A DNA stretch of 64,000 nt from assembly GCF_902499115.1 (NCBI RefSeq), contig NZ_CABVPN010000037.1:1-64000 (forward strand). The letters are read 5' to 3'. Source of the DNA: Burkholderia diffusa (lineage in GTDB: Bacteria; Pseudomonadota; Gammaproteobacteria; Burkholderiales; Burkholderiaceae). Shown piece by piece: positions 35,037 through 43,264 of this stretch. A program made the position numbers and the translations under genes. Within the stretch, counting starts at the first letter, position 1. Every line of letters starts with the position of its first letter. The notes beneath the pieces were generated by a model. That model worked only from the letters and a program-made list of their open reading frames with translations. It made no database searches and was not told the origin of the DNA.

Positions 35037-35531
35037 TCACACGCGTACGTACTGGGCCATGCCGTCGGGCAGGAGCTGCTTCAGCTCATGCACGCCCTGT
35101 TCGGCGAAAGGACGCAATAGCGCATTGCGCCAGAAATCCTGTTTGGGCAATTCGGTCAGCCCGGCCGCCGCGACCAGCAGCACCACCAGCACGCAGCCGC
35201 GGACGAGCCCGAACATCATGCCCAGCGAGCGATCGACTCCGCCGAGGCCCGTCGCCTGCGCGATCCGCGACAACAGCGCGTTCGCGACACCCGCGACGAA
35301 CACCACGCCGATCACGATCAGCGCGAACGCCAGCACCCACTGTGTCAGCGCGCCGCCCGGCCAGTTCGCCGGGATATATGGCACCACCAGTCCGACATAG
35401 CGGGCCGCGATCGCAATCGCCGCGATCCAGCCGATCAGCCCGAAAATCTCCGAGACGAAACCGCGCCACGCGCCACGCAGCGCGGACAACGCGATCACCG
35501 CCAATACAGCGTAGTCGAAAGCCGTCAGCAT
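35037..35531 (-). CDS. cvpA: CvpA family membrane protein
   Basis: This 164-residue protein has four membrane helices, starting FDYAVLAVIALSALRGAWRG and FGLIGWIAAIAIAARYVG, then WVLAFALIVIGVVFVAG and GLVRGCVLVVLLVAAAG. CvpA was first linked to colicin V export in E. coli and is important for envelope integrity; its biochemical action is not established. The gene sits 51 bases before purF and 6 bases after the SPOR gene, so they are co-transcribed. Confidence 0.9.
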   Translation of the reverse strand: MLTAFDYAVLAVIALSALRGAWRGFVSEIFGLIGWIAAIAIAARYVGLVVPYIPANWPGGALTQWVLAFALIVIGVVFVAGVANALLSRIAQATGLGGVDRSLGMMFGLVRGCVLVVLLVAAAGLTELPKQDFWRNALLRPFAEQGVHELKQLLPDGMAQYVRV

Positions 35532-35537
35532 CGCACG

Positions 35538-36359
35538 TTACTGCGTGAGTCCGGCTTCGCGCACCTTCGCAATCGCGGCGGACGCCGCCGCGCGATCCGC
35601 GAACGGGCCGGCACGCAGCAGTGTAGCCGTGCTGCCGTCCGCCTGCTTGCGATGCTCGACATATGCGGGCACCCCCGCCGATTTCAACTTGGTGGCCCAC
35701 GAACGGGCCGTCGTGTCGTCCTTGAACGAACCGAGCTGCACCGCGAAGCGCGCACCGGCCGACGATGCGTCGCCGCCGTCGGCCGCGGCGTCGGCGTTCG
35801 CGACCGTCGCGGGCGCCGGCTTCGGCGCGGGTGCGGCCGTGGCCGGCTTCGCAGCGGGCTTCGGCGGCGTCACATTCGCCGTGGTCGCCGGGGCCGTGGT
35901 ATCGGGCTTCGCGGCCGGCTTGGCCGCATCCTTGGCCGCCGGCGCGGGCACGGCCGCCACGACGACATCGGATGCCGGCGGTTCGTCATGCGCGACACCT
36001 GCCTGCACGTCGGACGCGTCGTCGTCGCGCGGCGCGACCGCCTGATGCGCGGGCCGGTTCGGGATGTCGATCGCGATGTCGTCCGTCACCGGCTTCGGGT
36101 GCGAATCGAGCACCATCGGCAGCACGATCACCGCGGCGACGACGAGCGCGATCGCGCCGACGAGACGCCGGCGGGCGCGTTGCTTTTCTGGAAGGGTCGG
36201 ATCGAGGAGCAGTGCGTCCGATTCCGGACGCTCGGTGCGGCGCGTGCGTCGCTCGACGCGTTCAGTGCGCTCCGTGCGCACGTTCCGGGAGGCCCCGGTA
36301 CGACCGCCGCGCCGCGGGGGCGCGTCGTCGTCTTTCTTGCCGAACGAGAAAATTCCCAT
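35538..36359 (-). CDS. SPOR-domain protein (DedD-like)
   Basis: This 273-residue bitopic protein has a basic cytoplasmic part (RTERTERVERRTRRTER), one membrane helix (about residues 68-86, LVGAIALVVAAVIVLPMVL), a long Ala/Pro/Lys-rich periplasmic linker, and a C-terminal SPOR domain (about 203-273, RFAVQLGSFKDDTTARSWA). SPOR domains bind denuded peptidoglycan at the septum. The position next to folC and cvpA matches dedD in other proteobacteria, a cell-division protein. Confidence 0.88.
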   Translation of the reverse strand: MGIFSFGKKDDDAPPRRGGRTGASRNVRTERTERVERRTRRTERPESDALLLDPTLPEKQRARRRLVGAIALVVAAVIVLPMVLDSHPKPVTDDIAIDIPNRPAHQAVAPRDDDASDVQAGVAHDEPPASDVVVAAVPAPAAKDAAKPAAKPDTTAPATTANVTPPKPAAKPATAAPAPKPAPATVANADAAADGGDASSAGARFAVQLGSFKDDTTARSWATKLKSAGVPAYVEHRKQADGSTATLLRAGPFADRAAASAAIAKVREAGLTQ

Positions 36360-36388
36360 GAATGGCTGAGTCCGAAACTGCCCGTCAG

Positions 36389-37699
36389 TCAGTGTTGCTG
36401 CGATTTCCGGTAGGCCATCACACCTGCCACCGTATGGAAACTGCCGAAAACCACGATTCTATCATTCTCGGATGCTCTTTTTAGTGCATCGCGAAACGCT
36501 TCGGCGGGCGACGCGAACCGCGTCACGCTCGAATCGGCCCCCTCCTCCACGCCGACCTTGCGCAGCGCGGCTTCGAGCTGCTCCGCGCTCGCCGCGCGCG
36601 GCAGCGGCAGGTCGGTCACGCACCAGTGGTCGACCTCGCCCTTCAGATGCCGCAACACGCCGTCGATGTCCTTGTCGTGCATTGCACCGAACACCGCGTA
36701 CGTGTACGGGAAGAAGCCCATGTTGCCGAGATTTTGCTCGAGCACGGCCGCCGCATGCGGGTTGTGCGCGACGTCCAGCACGATCGCCGGCTTGCCGGGC
36801 AGCACCTGGAAGCGGCCCGGCAGTTCGACGTTGGCGAGCCCGAGCCGGATGTCCTGCGCGGACACCGGCAGCACCGGGCGCAGCGCCTCGAGCGCGGCCA
36901 GCGCGGCCGATGCATTGATCAGCTGATTCGCACCGCGCAGCGCCGGATACGCGAGCGCCGGGTAGCGCTTCTCGCGACCGAGGTAGCTCCACTGCTGGCG
37001 CTCTGCGCCCGCCTGCGCCTCGTAGCGGAAATCGCGGCCGACGAGCCACAGGTCGGCGCCGATCGCTTCGGCGTGATCGATCAGCGTTTGCGGCGCGGCC
37101 GGATCGCCGCAGATCGCCGGCTTGCCGGCACGGAAGATCCCCGCCTTCTCGAAGGCGATCTTCTCGCGCGTGTCGCCGAGGTATTCGGTGTGATCGATGT
37201 CGATGCTCGTGACGATCGCGCAATCGGTATCGATGATGTTGACCGCATCGAGCCGGCCGCCGAGGCCGACTTCGAGGATCACCGCGTCGAGCCCGCGCGA
37301 CGCGAACAGGTGCAGGATCGCGAGCGTCGTGAATTCGAAGTACGTGAGCGACACGGGCTCGGGCAGCGACGTGCACGCTGCCTCGACGGCTTCGAAGTGC
37401 GGCAGCAGCTCGGCGTCGCTGACCTGCTGGCCGTTCACGCGCGCGCGCTCACCGAATTCGAGCAGGTGCGGCGACGTATGGCAGCCGACCTTGTAGCCCG
37501 CGCGCACGAGGATCGTCTCGAGAAACGCGCAGGTCGAGCCCTTGCCGTTCGTGCCGCCGACGGTGATGACGGGGCACGCGAATTCGAGCTGCAGCGCCGC
37601 CTTGACCTGCCCGATGCGGGTGAGGCCCATGTCGATGCCGACCGGGTGCGCGCGTTCGAGATGCGAAAGCCACGCGTCGAGAGTGGGAAAAGTGCTCAT
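36389..37699 (-). CDS. folC: bifunctional dihydrofolate / folylpolyglutamate synthase
   Basis: This 436-residue Mur-ligase family enzyme couples dihydropteroate with glutamate and adds further glutamates to folates. The ATP site is ITVGGTNGKGSTCAFLE (about residues 41-57). SIDIDHTEYLGDTREKIAFEKAG is the conserved Mg/ATP region, and VLDVAHNPHAAAVL is the C-terminal domain motif. It lies between accD and the SPOR gene in the conserved order accD-folC-dedD-cvpA-purF. Confidence 0.95.
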   Translation of the reverse strand: MSTFPTLDAWLSHLERAHPVGIDMGLTRIGQVKAALQLEFACPVITVGGTNGKGSTCAFLETILVRAGYKVGCHTSPHLLEFGERARVNGQQVSDAELLPHFEAVEAACTSLPEPVSLTYFEFTTLAILHLFASRGLDAVILEVGLGGRLDAVNIIDTDCAIVTSIDIDHTEYLGDTREKIAFEKAGIFRAGKPAICGDPAAPQTLIDHAEAIGADLWLVGRDFRYEAQAGAERQQWSYLGREKRYPALAYPALRGANQLINASAALAALEALRPVLPVSAQDIRLGLANVELPGRFQVLPGKPAIVLDVAHNPHAAAVLEQNLGNMGFFPYTYAVFGAMHDKDIDGVLRHLKGEVDHWCVTDLPLPRAASAEQLEAALRKVGVEEGADSSVTRFASPAEAFRDALKRASENDRIVVFGSFHTVAGVMAYRKSQQH

Positions 37700-37732
37700 C
37701 GGTTCAAATCTGGATCGGGACCGCCACTACGC

Positions 37733-37778
37733 CAAAAAACGAAGCGCGCCGCCTGACGCTGAAGCCAGGCGACGCGCA
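37733..37778 (-). terminator. Terminator of accD
   Basis: On the minus strand GCGCGTCGCCTG pairs with CAGGCGGCGCGC around GCTTCAGCGT, and CGTTTTTTGGC follows after TT. It lies 22 bases past the accD stop, so folC may need its own promoter or read-through. Confidence 0.7.
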
Positions 37779-37799
37779 GTGTTCACAACCTCGCGCCAA

Positions 37800-38672
37800 T
37801 CAGGCCAGCGCGTCGGCCGGTTGCCGCTGCAGCAGCGCGAGCAATTGCGCGATCTCGTCGCGCATCTTGCGGCGGTCGACGATCATGTCGATCGCGCCCG
37901 TCTTCAGCAGGAATTCCGCGCGCTGGAAGCCTTCCGGCAGTTTCTCGCGAACCGTCTGCTCGATCACGCGCGGGCCGGCGAAGCCGATCAGCGCCTTCGG
38001 CTCGGCGATCACGACGTCGCCGAGGAATGCGAAGCTCGCCGACACGCCGCCCATCGTCGGGTCGGTCAGCACCGAGATGAACGGCAGCTTGGCTTCTGCC
38101 AGCTTGGTCAGCATCGCGGTGGTCTTGGCCATCTGCATCAGCGACAGCAGGCTTTCCTGCATCCGTGCGCCGCCCGACGCCGTGAAGCAGATGAACGGCA
38201 CTTGCTGCTCCAGCGCATTCTGCGCGCCGCGCGCGAAACGCTCGCCGACGACCGAGCCCATCGAGCCGCCCATGAACGAAAACTCGAAGCAGGCAGCGAC
38301 GACGGGCAGCGTATGGATCGCGCCGCCCATCACGACCATCGCGTCGGTCTCGCCCGTTTCGTCCATCGCTTCCTTCAGACGATCGGGGTACTTGCGGCTG
38401 TCCTTGAACTTCAGCGAGTCGACCGGCACGATTTCCTGGCCGATTTCATAGCGGCCTTCCGGATCGAGCAGCCCGTCGAGACGCTCGCGCGCACCGATGC
38501 GCATGTGGTGATCGCACTTCGGGCACACGTGCAGGTTCGCGTCCACGTCGTTGCGGTACAGCACGGCCTCGCAGGACGGGCACTTGACCCACAGGCCTTC
38601 CGGAATGCCCTTGCGGCTTTTCGGGTCGGTCTGCTTGATCTTCGGCGGCAACAGTTTGTCGAGCCAGCTCAT
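37800..38672 (-). CDS. accD: acetyl-CoA carboxylase carboxyltransferase beta subunit
   Basis: This 290-residue subunit works with AccA to move CO2 from biotin to acetyl-CoA, giving malonyl-CoA. The zinc ribbon is at residues 28-52 (KCPSCEAVLYRND and HVCPKCDHHM). The crotonase-like core contains FICFTASGGARMQESLLSLMQM and SVLTDPTMGGVSASFAFLGD. The length is standard. It follows trpA by 64 bases in the conserved trpFBA-accD-folC order. Confidence 0.96.
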   Translation of the reverse strand: MSWLDKLLPPKIKQTDPKSRKGIPEGLWVKCPSCEAVLYRNDVDANLHVCPKCDHHMRIGARERLDGLLDPEGRYEIGQEIVPVDSLKFKDSRKYPDRLKEAMDETGETDAMVVMGGAIHTLPVVAACFEFSFMGGSMGSVVGERFARGAQNALEQQVPFICFTASGGARMQESLLSLMQMAKTTAMLTKLAEAKLPFISVLTDPTMGGVSASFAFLGDVVIAEPKALIGFAGPRVIEQTVREKLPEGFQRAEFLLKTGAIDMIVDRRKMRDEIAQLLALLQRQPADALA

Positions 38673-38736
38673 CGTATGGTTTCCTGTTCCGTGGCGGGGC
38701 GGGCCGACCGGCCCGTTCCCGCTTCCTGTGTTGTGT

Positions 38737-39552
38737 TTATCGCGCCGTATTGCCAGCGCCGTCCAGGGCGGCGCGCAGCTCGGCGATGAAAGTCTTCAGC
38801 GCGGCGACGGCGCCTTCCGGCGCGGCGCTCTCGAGCAGTTGCACCAGCCGGCTGCCGATCACGACGGCGTCCGACACTTCGGCCACCGCGCGCGCCGTTT
38901 CGGCGTCGCGGATGCCGAAGCCAACGCCCACCGGAACCGGCACGCGCGACTTGATGGCCGGGATTTTACCCGCAATGCTCGAAACATCCAGATTTCCGGC
39001 GCCGGTCACGCCCTTGAGCGACACGTAGTACACGTAGCCGCTCGCGATCTTGCCCACGTCGGCGATGCGTTCGTCGGTCGACGTCGGCGCGAGCAGGAAG
39101 ATCGGATCGATCTGCGCGGCGCGCATTTTCTCGGCGAACACGCCCGCTTCCTCGGGCGGATAGTCGACGACGAGCACGCCGTCGACGCCGGCCGCCTGCG
39201 CCTCGGTCGCGAACGTGTCGACGCCCATCCGCTCGATCGGGTTCGCATAACCCATCAGTACGACGGGGGTTTTCTGGTCGGTCTCGCGGAAGCGCTTCAC
39301 GTCGGCGAGCACGCTCTTGAGCGTGACGCCGCGCGCGAGCGCACGCTCCGACGAGCGCTGGATCACCGGGCCGTCGGCCATCGGGTCCGAGAACGGCACG
39401 CCGAGCTCGATGACGTCGGCGCCGCCTTCGGCGAGCGCGTGCATGAATTCGACGGTTTTCGCGGGATCGGGGTCGCCGGCCGTGATGAACGGGATCAGGC
39501 CCTTGCGGCCTTGTTCGGCGAGTGCGGCGAAGGTCTGCTGGATACGATTCAT
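38737..39552 (-). CDS. trpA: tryptophan synthase alpha chain
   Basis: This 271-residue TIM-barrel enzyme cleaves indole-glycerol phosphate and passes indole to TrpB. The catalytic acids are in GADVIELGVPFSDPMADGP: Glu at about 51 and Asp at about 62. VVDYPPEEAG and GVGFGIRD form the phosphate-binding side. AAGGAA lies before ATG 39552, and a strong stem-loop (39570-39603) lies just upstream. In contrast to enteric bacteria, a DNA methyltransferase gene separates trpA from trpB. Confidence 0.96.
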   Translation of the reverse strand: MNRIQQTFAALAEQGRKGLIPFITAGDPDPAKTVEFMHALAEGGADVIELGVPFSDPMADGPVIQRSSERALARGVTLKSVLADVKRFRETDQKTPVVLMGYANPIERMGVDTFATEAQAAGVDGVLVVDYPPEEAGVFAEKMRAAQIDPIFLLAPTSTDERIADVGKIASGYVYYVSLKGVTGAGNLDVSSIAGKIPAIKSRVPVPVGVGFGIRDAETARAVAEVSDAVVIGSRLVQLLESAAPEGAVAALKTFIAELRAALDGAGNTAR

Positions 39553-39569
39553 GGCAATTTTCCTTTGTC

Positions 39570-39603
39570 GACCGGAGTTAGCGCTTCAGCGCTTACTCCG
39601 GTC
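39570..39603. repeat. stem-loop upstream of trpA
   Basis: GACCGGAGTTAGCGC and GCGCTTACTCCGGTC pair with one mismatch around TTCA. No U-run follows on the minus strand. It ends about 18 bases before the trpA start and could protect or process the mRNA between the methyltransferase gene and trpA. Confidence 0.7.
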
Positions 39604-39640
39604 CCATGCAAAGCAGCGATCGGCACTGCGGCGGCGCGAC

Positions 39641-40492
39641 TCACGCGCACGCCGGCGTGGCGAGCGCGTTCACGCGCTCGTGCGCGATCGCGCAATAACT
39701 TTCGTTGATCTCGTAGCCGACGAAGTCGCGCCCCTGCCGTGCGCAGGCCACCGCGGTCGTGCCGCTGCCCATGAACGGATCGAGCACGCGGCCGCCCGGC
39801 GGGCAACTTGCGAGCACCATCCGCTCGATGATTTCCAGCGGCTTCTGGGTCGGATGATCGACGCGCTCCGCGTGCTGCCGGTGCAGGCGCGAGACCGACC
39901 AGACGTCCTTCGGGTTGTAGCCCATCTCCAGCCACTTGCTGCCTTCGAACAGCTTGCGCGAGCGGGCCTTCTTCGTGTCGGCGTCGTACGGGATGCGGAC
40001 CGGATCGAGATCGAAGTAATACGCCTTGGAAACCGCGAAAAAGCCGATGTTGTCGTGCACCGACGTGAAACGGCGCGTCGTGCCGCCCATGCTCGGCACG
40101 CGCCGGTCCCAGATGATCTCGTTGACCATCGTGAGCTTCGTCTTCAGGAAGCTGAAGATTTCCGGCGCGTACTGCCACGTGCAGAAGATGTACATCGACC
40201 CGCTCGGCTTGAGCTTCGGGATCGCGAGTTCGAGCCACTCGCGCGTCCACGCGAGAAAATCGTCGCCCGAGCGCTTGTCCGAGTCGTTGCCATAGTCCTT
40301 GCCGAGCCCGTACGGCGGATCGGCGACGATCAGGTCGATCGACGCATCCGGCAGGCGCGCGGCTTCGGACATGAAATCGCGGTTGTGCAGCTCGATCCCG
40401 GACGGCAACGCGCACGGCACGGCGACGGCAGACTGCACCGCCTCCGCTTCGCTCGCGGCGCCGCCGCCCGGTTGTTCGATCAGGTCACGCAT
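39641..40492 (-). CDS. orphan beta-class DNA methyltransferase
   Basis: This 283-residue S-adenosylmethionine-dependent DNA methyltransferase has the catalytic motif IV DPPYGLGKDY near residue 58 before the cofactor motif I VLDPFMGSGTTAVACARQG near 236, the order of the beta class (N6-adenine or N4-cytosine). The target-recognition part lies between them. No restriction gene is nearby. It is embedded between trpB and trpA in the same direction, a position conserved in Burkholderia. From memory, the homologue in B. cenocepacia modifies adenine in GTWWAC and affects gene expression; I cannot verify this here. Confidence 0.88.
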   Translation of the reverse strand: MRDLIEQPGGGAASEAEAVQSAVAVPCALPSGIELHNRDFMSEAARLPDASIDLIVADPPYGLGKDYGNDSDKRSGDDFLAWTREWLELAIPKLKPSGSMYIFCTWQYAPEIFSFLKTKLTMVNEIIWDRRVPSMGGTTRRFTSVHDNIGFFAVSKAYYFDLDPVRIPYDADTKKARSRKLFEGSKWLEMGYNPKDVWSVSRLHRQHAERVDHPTQKPLEIIERMVLASCPPGGRVLDPFMGSGTTAVACARQGRDFVGYEINESYCAIAHERVNALATPACA

Positions 40493-40501
40493 CGGTCGGG
40501 G

Positions 40502-41695
40502 TCAGAGCGCGATGCCCGATCGCTCGGCGACCGTGTGCATGTCCTTGTCGCCGCGGCCCGACAGGTTGACGAGGAGGATCTTGTCCTTGGACAACGTCGG
40601 CGCGAGCTTCACGGCGTACGCGATCGCGTGGCTCGACTCGAGCGCGGGGATGATCCCCTCGATCCTGCAGCAGTCGTGGAACGCCTTCAGTGCCTCTTCG
40701 TCGGTGATGCCGACATACTGCGCGCGGCCGCTGTCCTTCAGCCATGCGTGCTCGGGACCGACGCCCGGATAGTCGAGCCCGGCCGATACCGAATGCGTCT
40801 CGATGATCTGGCCGTTGTCGTCCTGCAGCAGGTACGTGCGGTTGCCGTGCAGCACGCCGGGGCTGCCGGCGATCAGCGACGCCGCGTGACGGCCCGTGTC
40901 GAGGCCGTCGCCGGCCGCTTCGACGCCGATCAGCTGCACCGACGTGTCGTCGATGTACGGATAGAAGATGCCCATCGCGTTCGAGCCGCCGCCGACGCAC
41001 GCAATCACCGCGTCCGGCTGCCGGCCGGCGAGTTCCGGCATCTGCACCTTGCACTCGTCGCCGATCACGCGCTGGAAGTCGCGCACCATCGCCGGATACG
41101 GGTGCGGGCCCGCGACCGTGCCGATGATGTAGAACGTGCTTTCGATGTTCGTGACCCAGTCGCGCATCGCTTCGTTCAGCGCGTCCTTCAACGTGCGCGA
41201 ACCCGATTCGACCGGCACGACCGTCGCGCCGAGCAGCTTCATCCGGTAGACGTTCGCGGCCTGGCGGCGCACGTCCTCGGCGCCCATGTAGACGATGCAC
41301 TCCATCCCGAAGCGCGCGCAGATCGTTGCCGTCGCGACGCCGTGCTGGCCCGCGCCCGTCTCGGCGATCACGCGCTTCTTGCCCATCCGCTTCGCGAGCA
41401 GCGCCTGGCCGATGACGTTGTTGATCTTGTGCGCGCCGGTGTGGTTCAGGTCCTCGCGCTTCAGGTAGATCTGCGCGCCGCCGAGCATCTCGCTCCAGCG
41501 CTGCGCGTGATAGATCGGCGACGGACGACCGACGAAATACTTCAGTTCCCGCTCGTATTCGGCGACGAAATCGGGGTCATGACGGAATTTTTCATACGCC
41601 GCGCGCAGTTCGTCCAGCGCGTGAATCAGCGTTTCGGCGACGAACACGCCGCCATACGGGCCGAAGTGGCCGTGATCATCAGGAAGGTTGTACAT
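40502..41695 (-). CDS. trpB: tryptophan synthase beta chain
   Basis: This 397-residue PLP enzyme joins indole and serine to tryptophan. The PLP lysine is in LNHTGAHKINN near residue 90, with GAGQHGVATATICARFGMEC following and CVGGGSNAMGIFYPYI binding the phosphate. It begins MYNLPDDHGHFGPYGGVFVAETL, the usual proteobacterial N-terminus. It is 55 bases after trpF and 9 bases before the methyltransferase gene. Confidence 0.97.
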   Translation of the reverse strand: MYNLPDDHGHFGPYGGVFVAETLIHALDELRAAYEKFRHDPDFVAEYERELKYFVGRPSPIYHAQRWSEMLGGAQIYLKREDLNHTGAHKINNVIGQALLAKRMGKKRVIAETGAGQHGVATATICARFGMECIVYMGAEDVRRQAANVYRMKLLGATVVPVESGSRTLKDALNEAMRDWVTNIESTFYIIGTVAGPHPYPAMVRDFQRVIGDECKVQMPELAGRQPDAVIACVGGGSNAMGIFYPYIDDTSVQLIGVEAAGDGLDTGRHAASLIAGSPGVLHGNRTYLLQDDNGQIIETHSVSAGLDYPGVGPEHAWLKDSGRAQYVGITDEEALKAFHDCCRIEGIIPALESSHAIAYAVKLAPTLSKDKILLVNLSGRGDKDMHTVAERSGIAL

Positions 41696-41750
41696 GGTGT
41701 CACTCTCGATCGGTCGGCGCGCCCCGCTGTCGGGGCCGCACCGGCTTGCA

Positions 41751-42452
41751 TCACCTGGCGTCCGCTTCGCGCACCGCGCGTACGAACGCCGCCATCCGGG
41801 CGTGATCCTTCACGCCCTTCGCGCCGTCCACTTCGATGCCGCTCGAGACATCGACAGCAAACGGACGCAACTGGCGGATCGCATCACCGACGTTTTGCGC
41901 GTTCAAGCCACCACTCAAAACGGCCCGATGCGCGAGCTCTGCGGGAATAAGTGACCAATCGAAGACCTTGCCGCTACCGCCATAGTCCGGCACCAGGGTG
42001 TCGAACAGGAGGCCGCGCGCTTTCGAATAATGAAGAGCCGATTCTACCAAATCGGCCGGCTGCGTCGAGGGGCCGACGCGCACCGCGCGCAACCACGGCA
42101 GGCGTGCCGCGCGGCCGAGGGCGTCGCACTGCGCGGGCGTCTCGTCGCCGTGGAATTGCAGCATCGTGAGCGGCACGTCGCGCACGACCGCGTCGATCTC
42201 GGCTTCGGTCGCGTTCACGAACAGTCCGACCACCGACACGAACGGCGGGGCGAGGCGTGCAAGCTCGGCTGCCTGCGCGATCGACACCGCGCGCGGGCTC
42301 TTCGGATAGAACACGAGGCCGATCGCGTCGGCGCCGAGCGCGGCGGCGTGCAGCACGTCCTCGGGCCGCGACAGGCCGCACAGCTTGATGCGCGTACGCG
42401 GTGCGAGGCCACCCGCGGCGGGAGTCGAAGAAGACACGGCGTGATTCGTCAT
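41751..42452 (-). CDS. trpF: phosphoribosylanthranilate isomerase
   Basis: This 233-residue TIM-barrel enzyme catalyses the Amadori rearrangement of phosphoribosylanthranilate. RTRIKLCGLSRPEDVLHA (about residues 19-36) holds the catalytic Cys, and the later Asp is in LLFDTLVPDYGGSGKVFDW. ATG 42452 overlaps the truA stop in ATGA, which sets the start; the longer frame upstream is inside truA. The first 18 residues (MTNHAVSSSTPAAGGLAP) are an extra tail compared with E. coli. Confidence 0.94.
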   Translation of the reverse strand: MTNHAVSSSTPAAGGLAPRTRIKLCGLSRPEDVLHAAALGADAIGLVFYPKSPRAVSIAQAAELARLAPPFVSVVGLFVNATEAEIDAVVRDVPLTMLQFHGDETPAQCDALGRAARLPWLRAVRVGPSTQPADLVESALHYSKARGLLFDTLVPDYGGSGKVFDWSLIPAELAHRAVLSGGLNAQNVGDAIRQLRPFAVDVSSGIEVDGAKGVKDHARMAAFVRAVREADAR

Positions 42453-43264
42453 GGTTGTGGGTCCAGGTCGGCCCAGACGCTGCTCCACGGCACACTGCCG
42501 AGCTGCGCGGGCGGGACGGCGAATTCCGCCGGGTAGCCGACATGGGCGAGGTACAGCCCGTCGGCCATGAACGTGGGCGCGGCGAGATTGCGGTCGCGCC
42601 CGGCCAGCACGTCGGCGAGCCAGTCCGCCGGGTAGCGGCCGCGGCCGACTGCGACGAGGCAGCCCATCAGGTTGCGCACCATGTGGTGAAGGAACGCGTT
42701 CGCGCGGAAGCGGAAATGAATGAAGTGGCCCGCACGCCGCACGTCGATCTGGTACAGGTGTTTGACCGGCGTTTTCGACTGGCATTCCGACGACCGGAAC
42801 GACGAGAAGTCATGCTCGCCGATCAGGTGCGCGGCGGCGGCGCGCATGGCGTCGTCGTCGAGCGGCGTGTGGATCCAGCCCGCCCGGCCAGCCAGCATCG
42901 GCGAGCGCACGGGATGTACGTACAGCGCGTAGTAGTAGGTGCGTTCGAACGCCGAGAAACGCGCATGGAACGTGTCCGGCATCGGCTTCGCCCACTGCAC
43001 GGAAACGGTCGGCGGCAGGAACGCGTTGGTACCGCGCACCCACGAGAAATCCGCGCGGTCGAGGTCCGTGTCGAAATGCGCGACCTGCCCGAGCCCGTGC
43101 ACGCCCGTATCGGTCCGTCCCGCGACCGTCGTATGCAACGGCACGCACGCGAATTCGCCGAGCGCGCGCTCGAGCGCGTCCTGCACGGTCTTGCCGTGCG
43201 GCTGCGCCTGCCAGCCACAGAACGCGGCGCCGTCGTACTGAATCCCCAGCGCGATCCGCATCAC
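42449..43264 (-). CDS. truA: tRNA pseudouridine(38-40) synthase
   Basis: This 271-residue enzyme isomerises uridines 38-40 in the anticodon arm of many tRNAs. The catalytic Asp lies in VAGRTDTGVHGLGQVAHF near residue 51. It starts MMRIALGIQYDGAAFCGWQAQP. It overlaps both fimV (upstream) and trpF (downstream) by four bases, so three genes of unrelated function are translationally coupled. Confidence 0.95.
   Translation of the reverse strand: MMRIALGIQYDGAAFCGWQAQPHGKTVQDALERALGEFACVPLHTTVAGRTDTGVHGLGQVAHFDTDLDRADFSWVRGTNAFLPPTVSVQWAKPMPDTFHARFSAFERTYYYALYVHPVRSPMLAGRAGWIHTPLDDDAMRAAAAHLIGEHDFSSFRSSECQSKTPVKHLYQIDVRRAGHFIHFRFRANAFLHHMVRNLMGCLVAVGRGRYPADWLADVLAGRDRNLAAPTFMADGLYLAHVGYPAEFAVPPAQLGSVPWSSVWADLDPQP

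Noticed and set aside
31908..35120. A 1070-codon plus-strand frame opposite metZ and purF
   Set aside because: It is antisense to two certain genes, with Arg/His-rich composition and no domain. It arises from GC bias at third codon positions.
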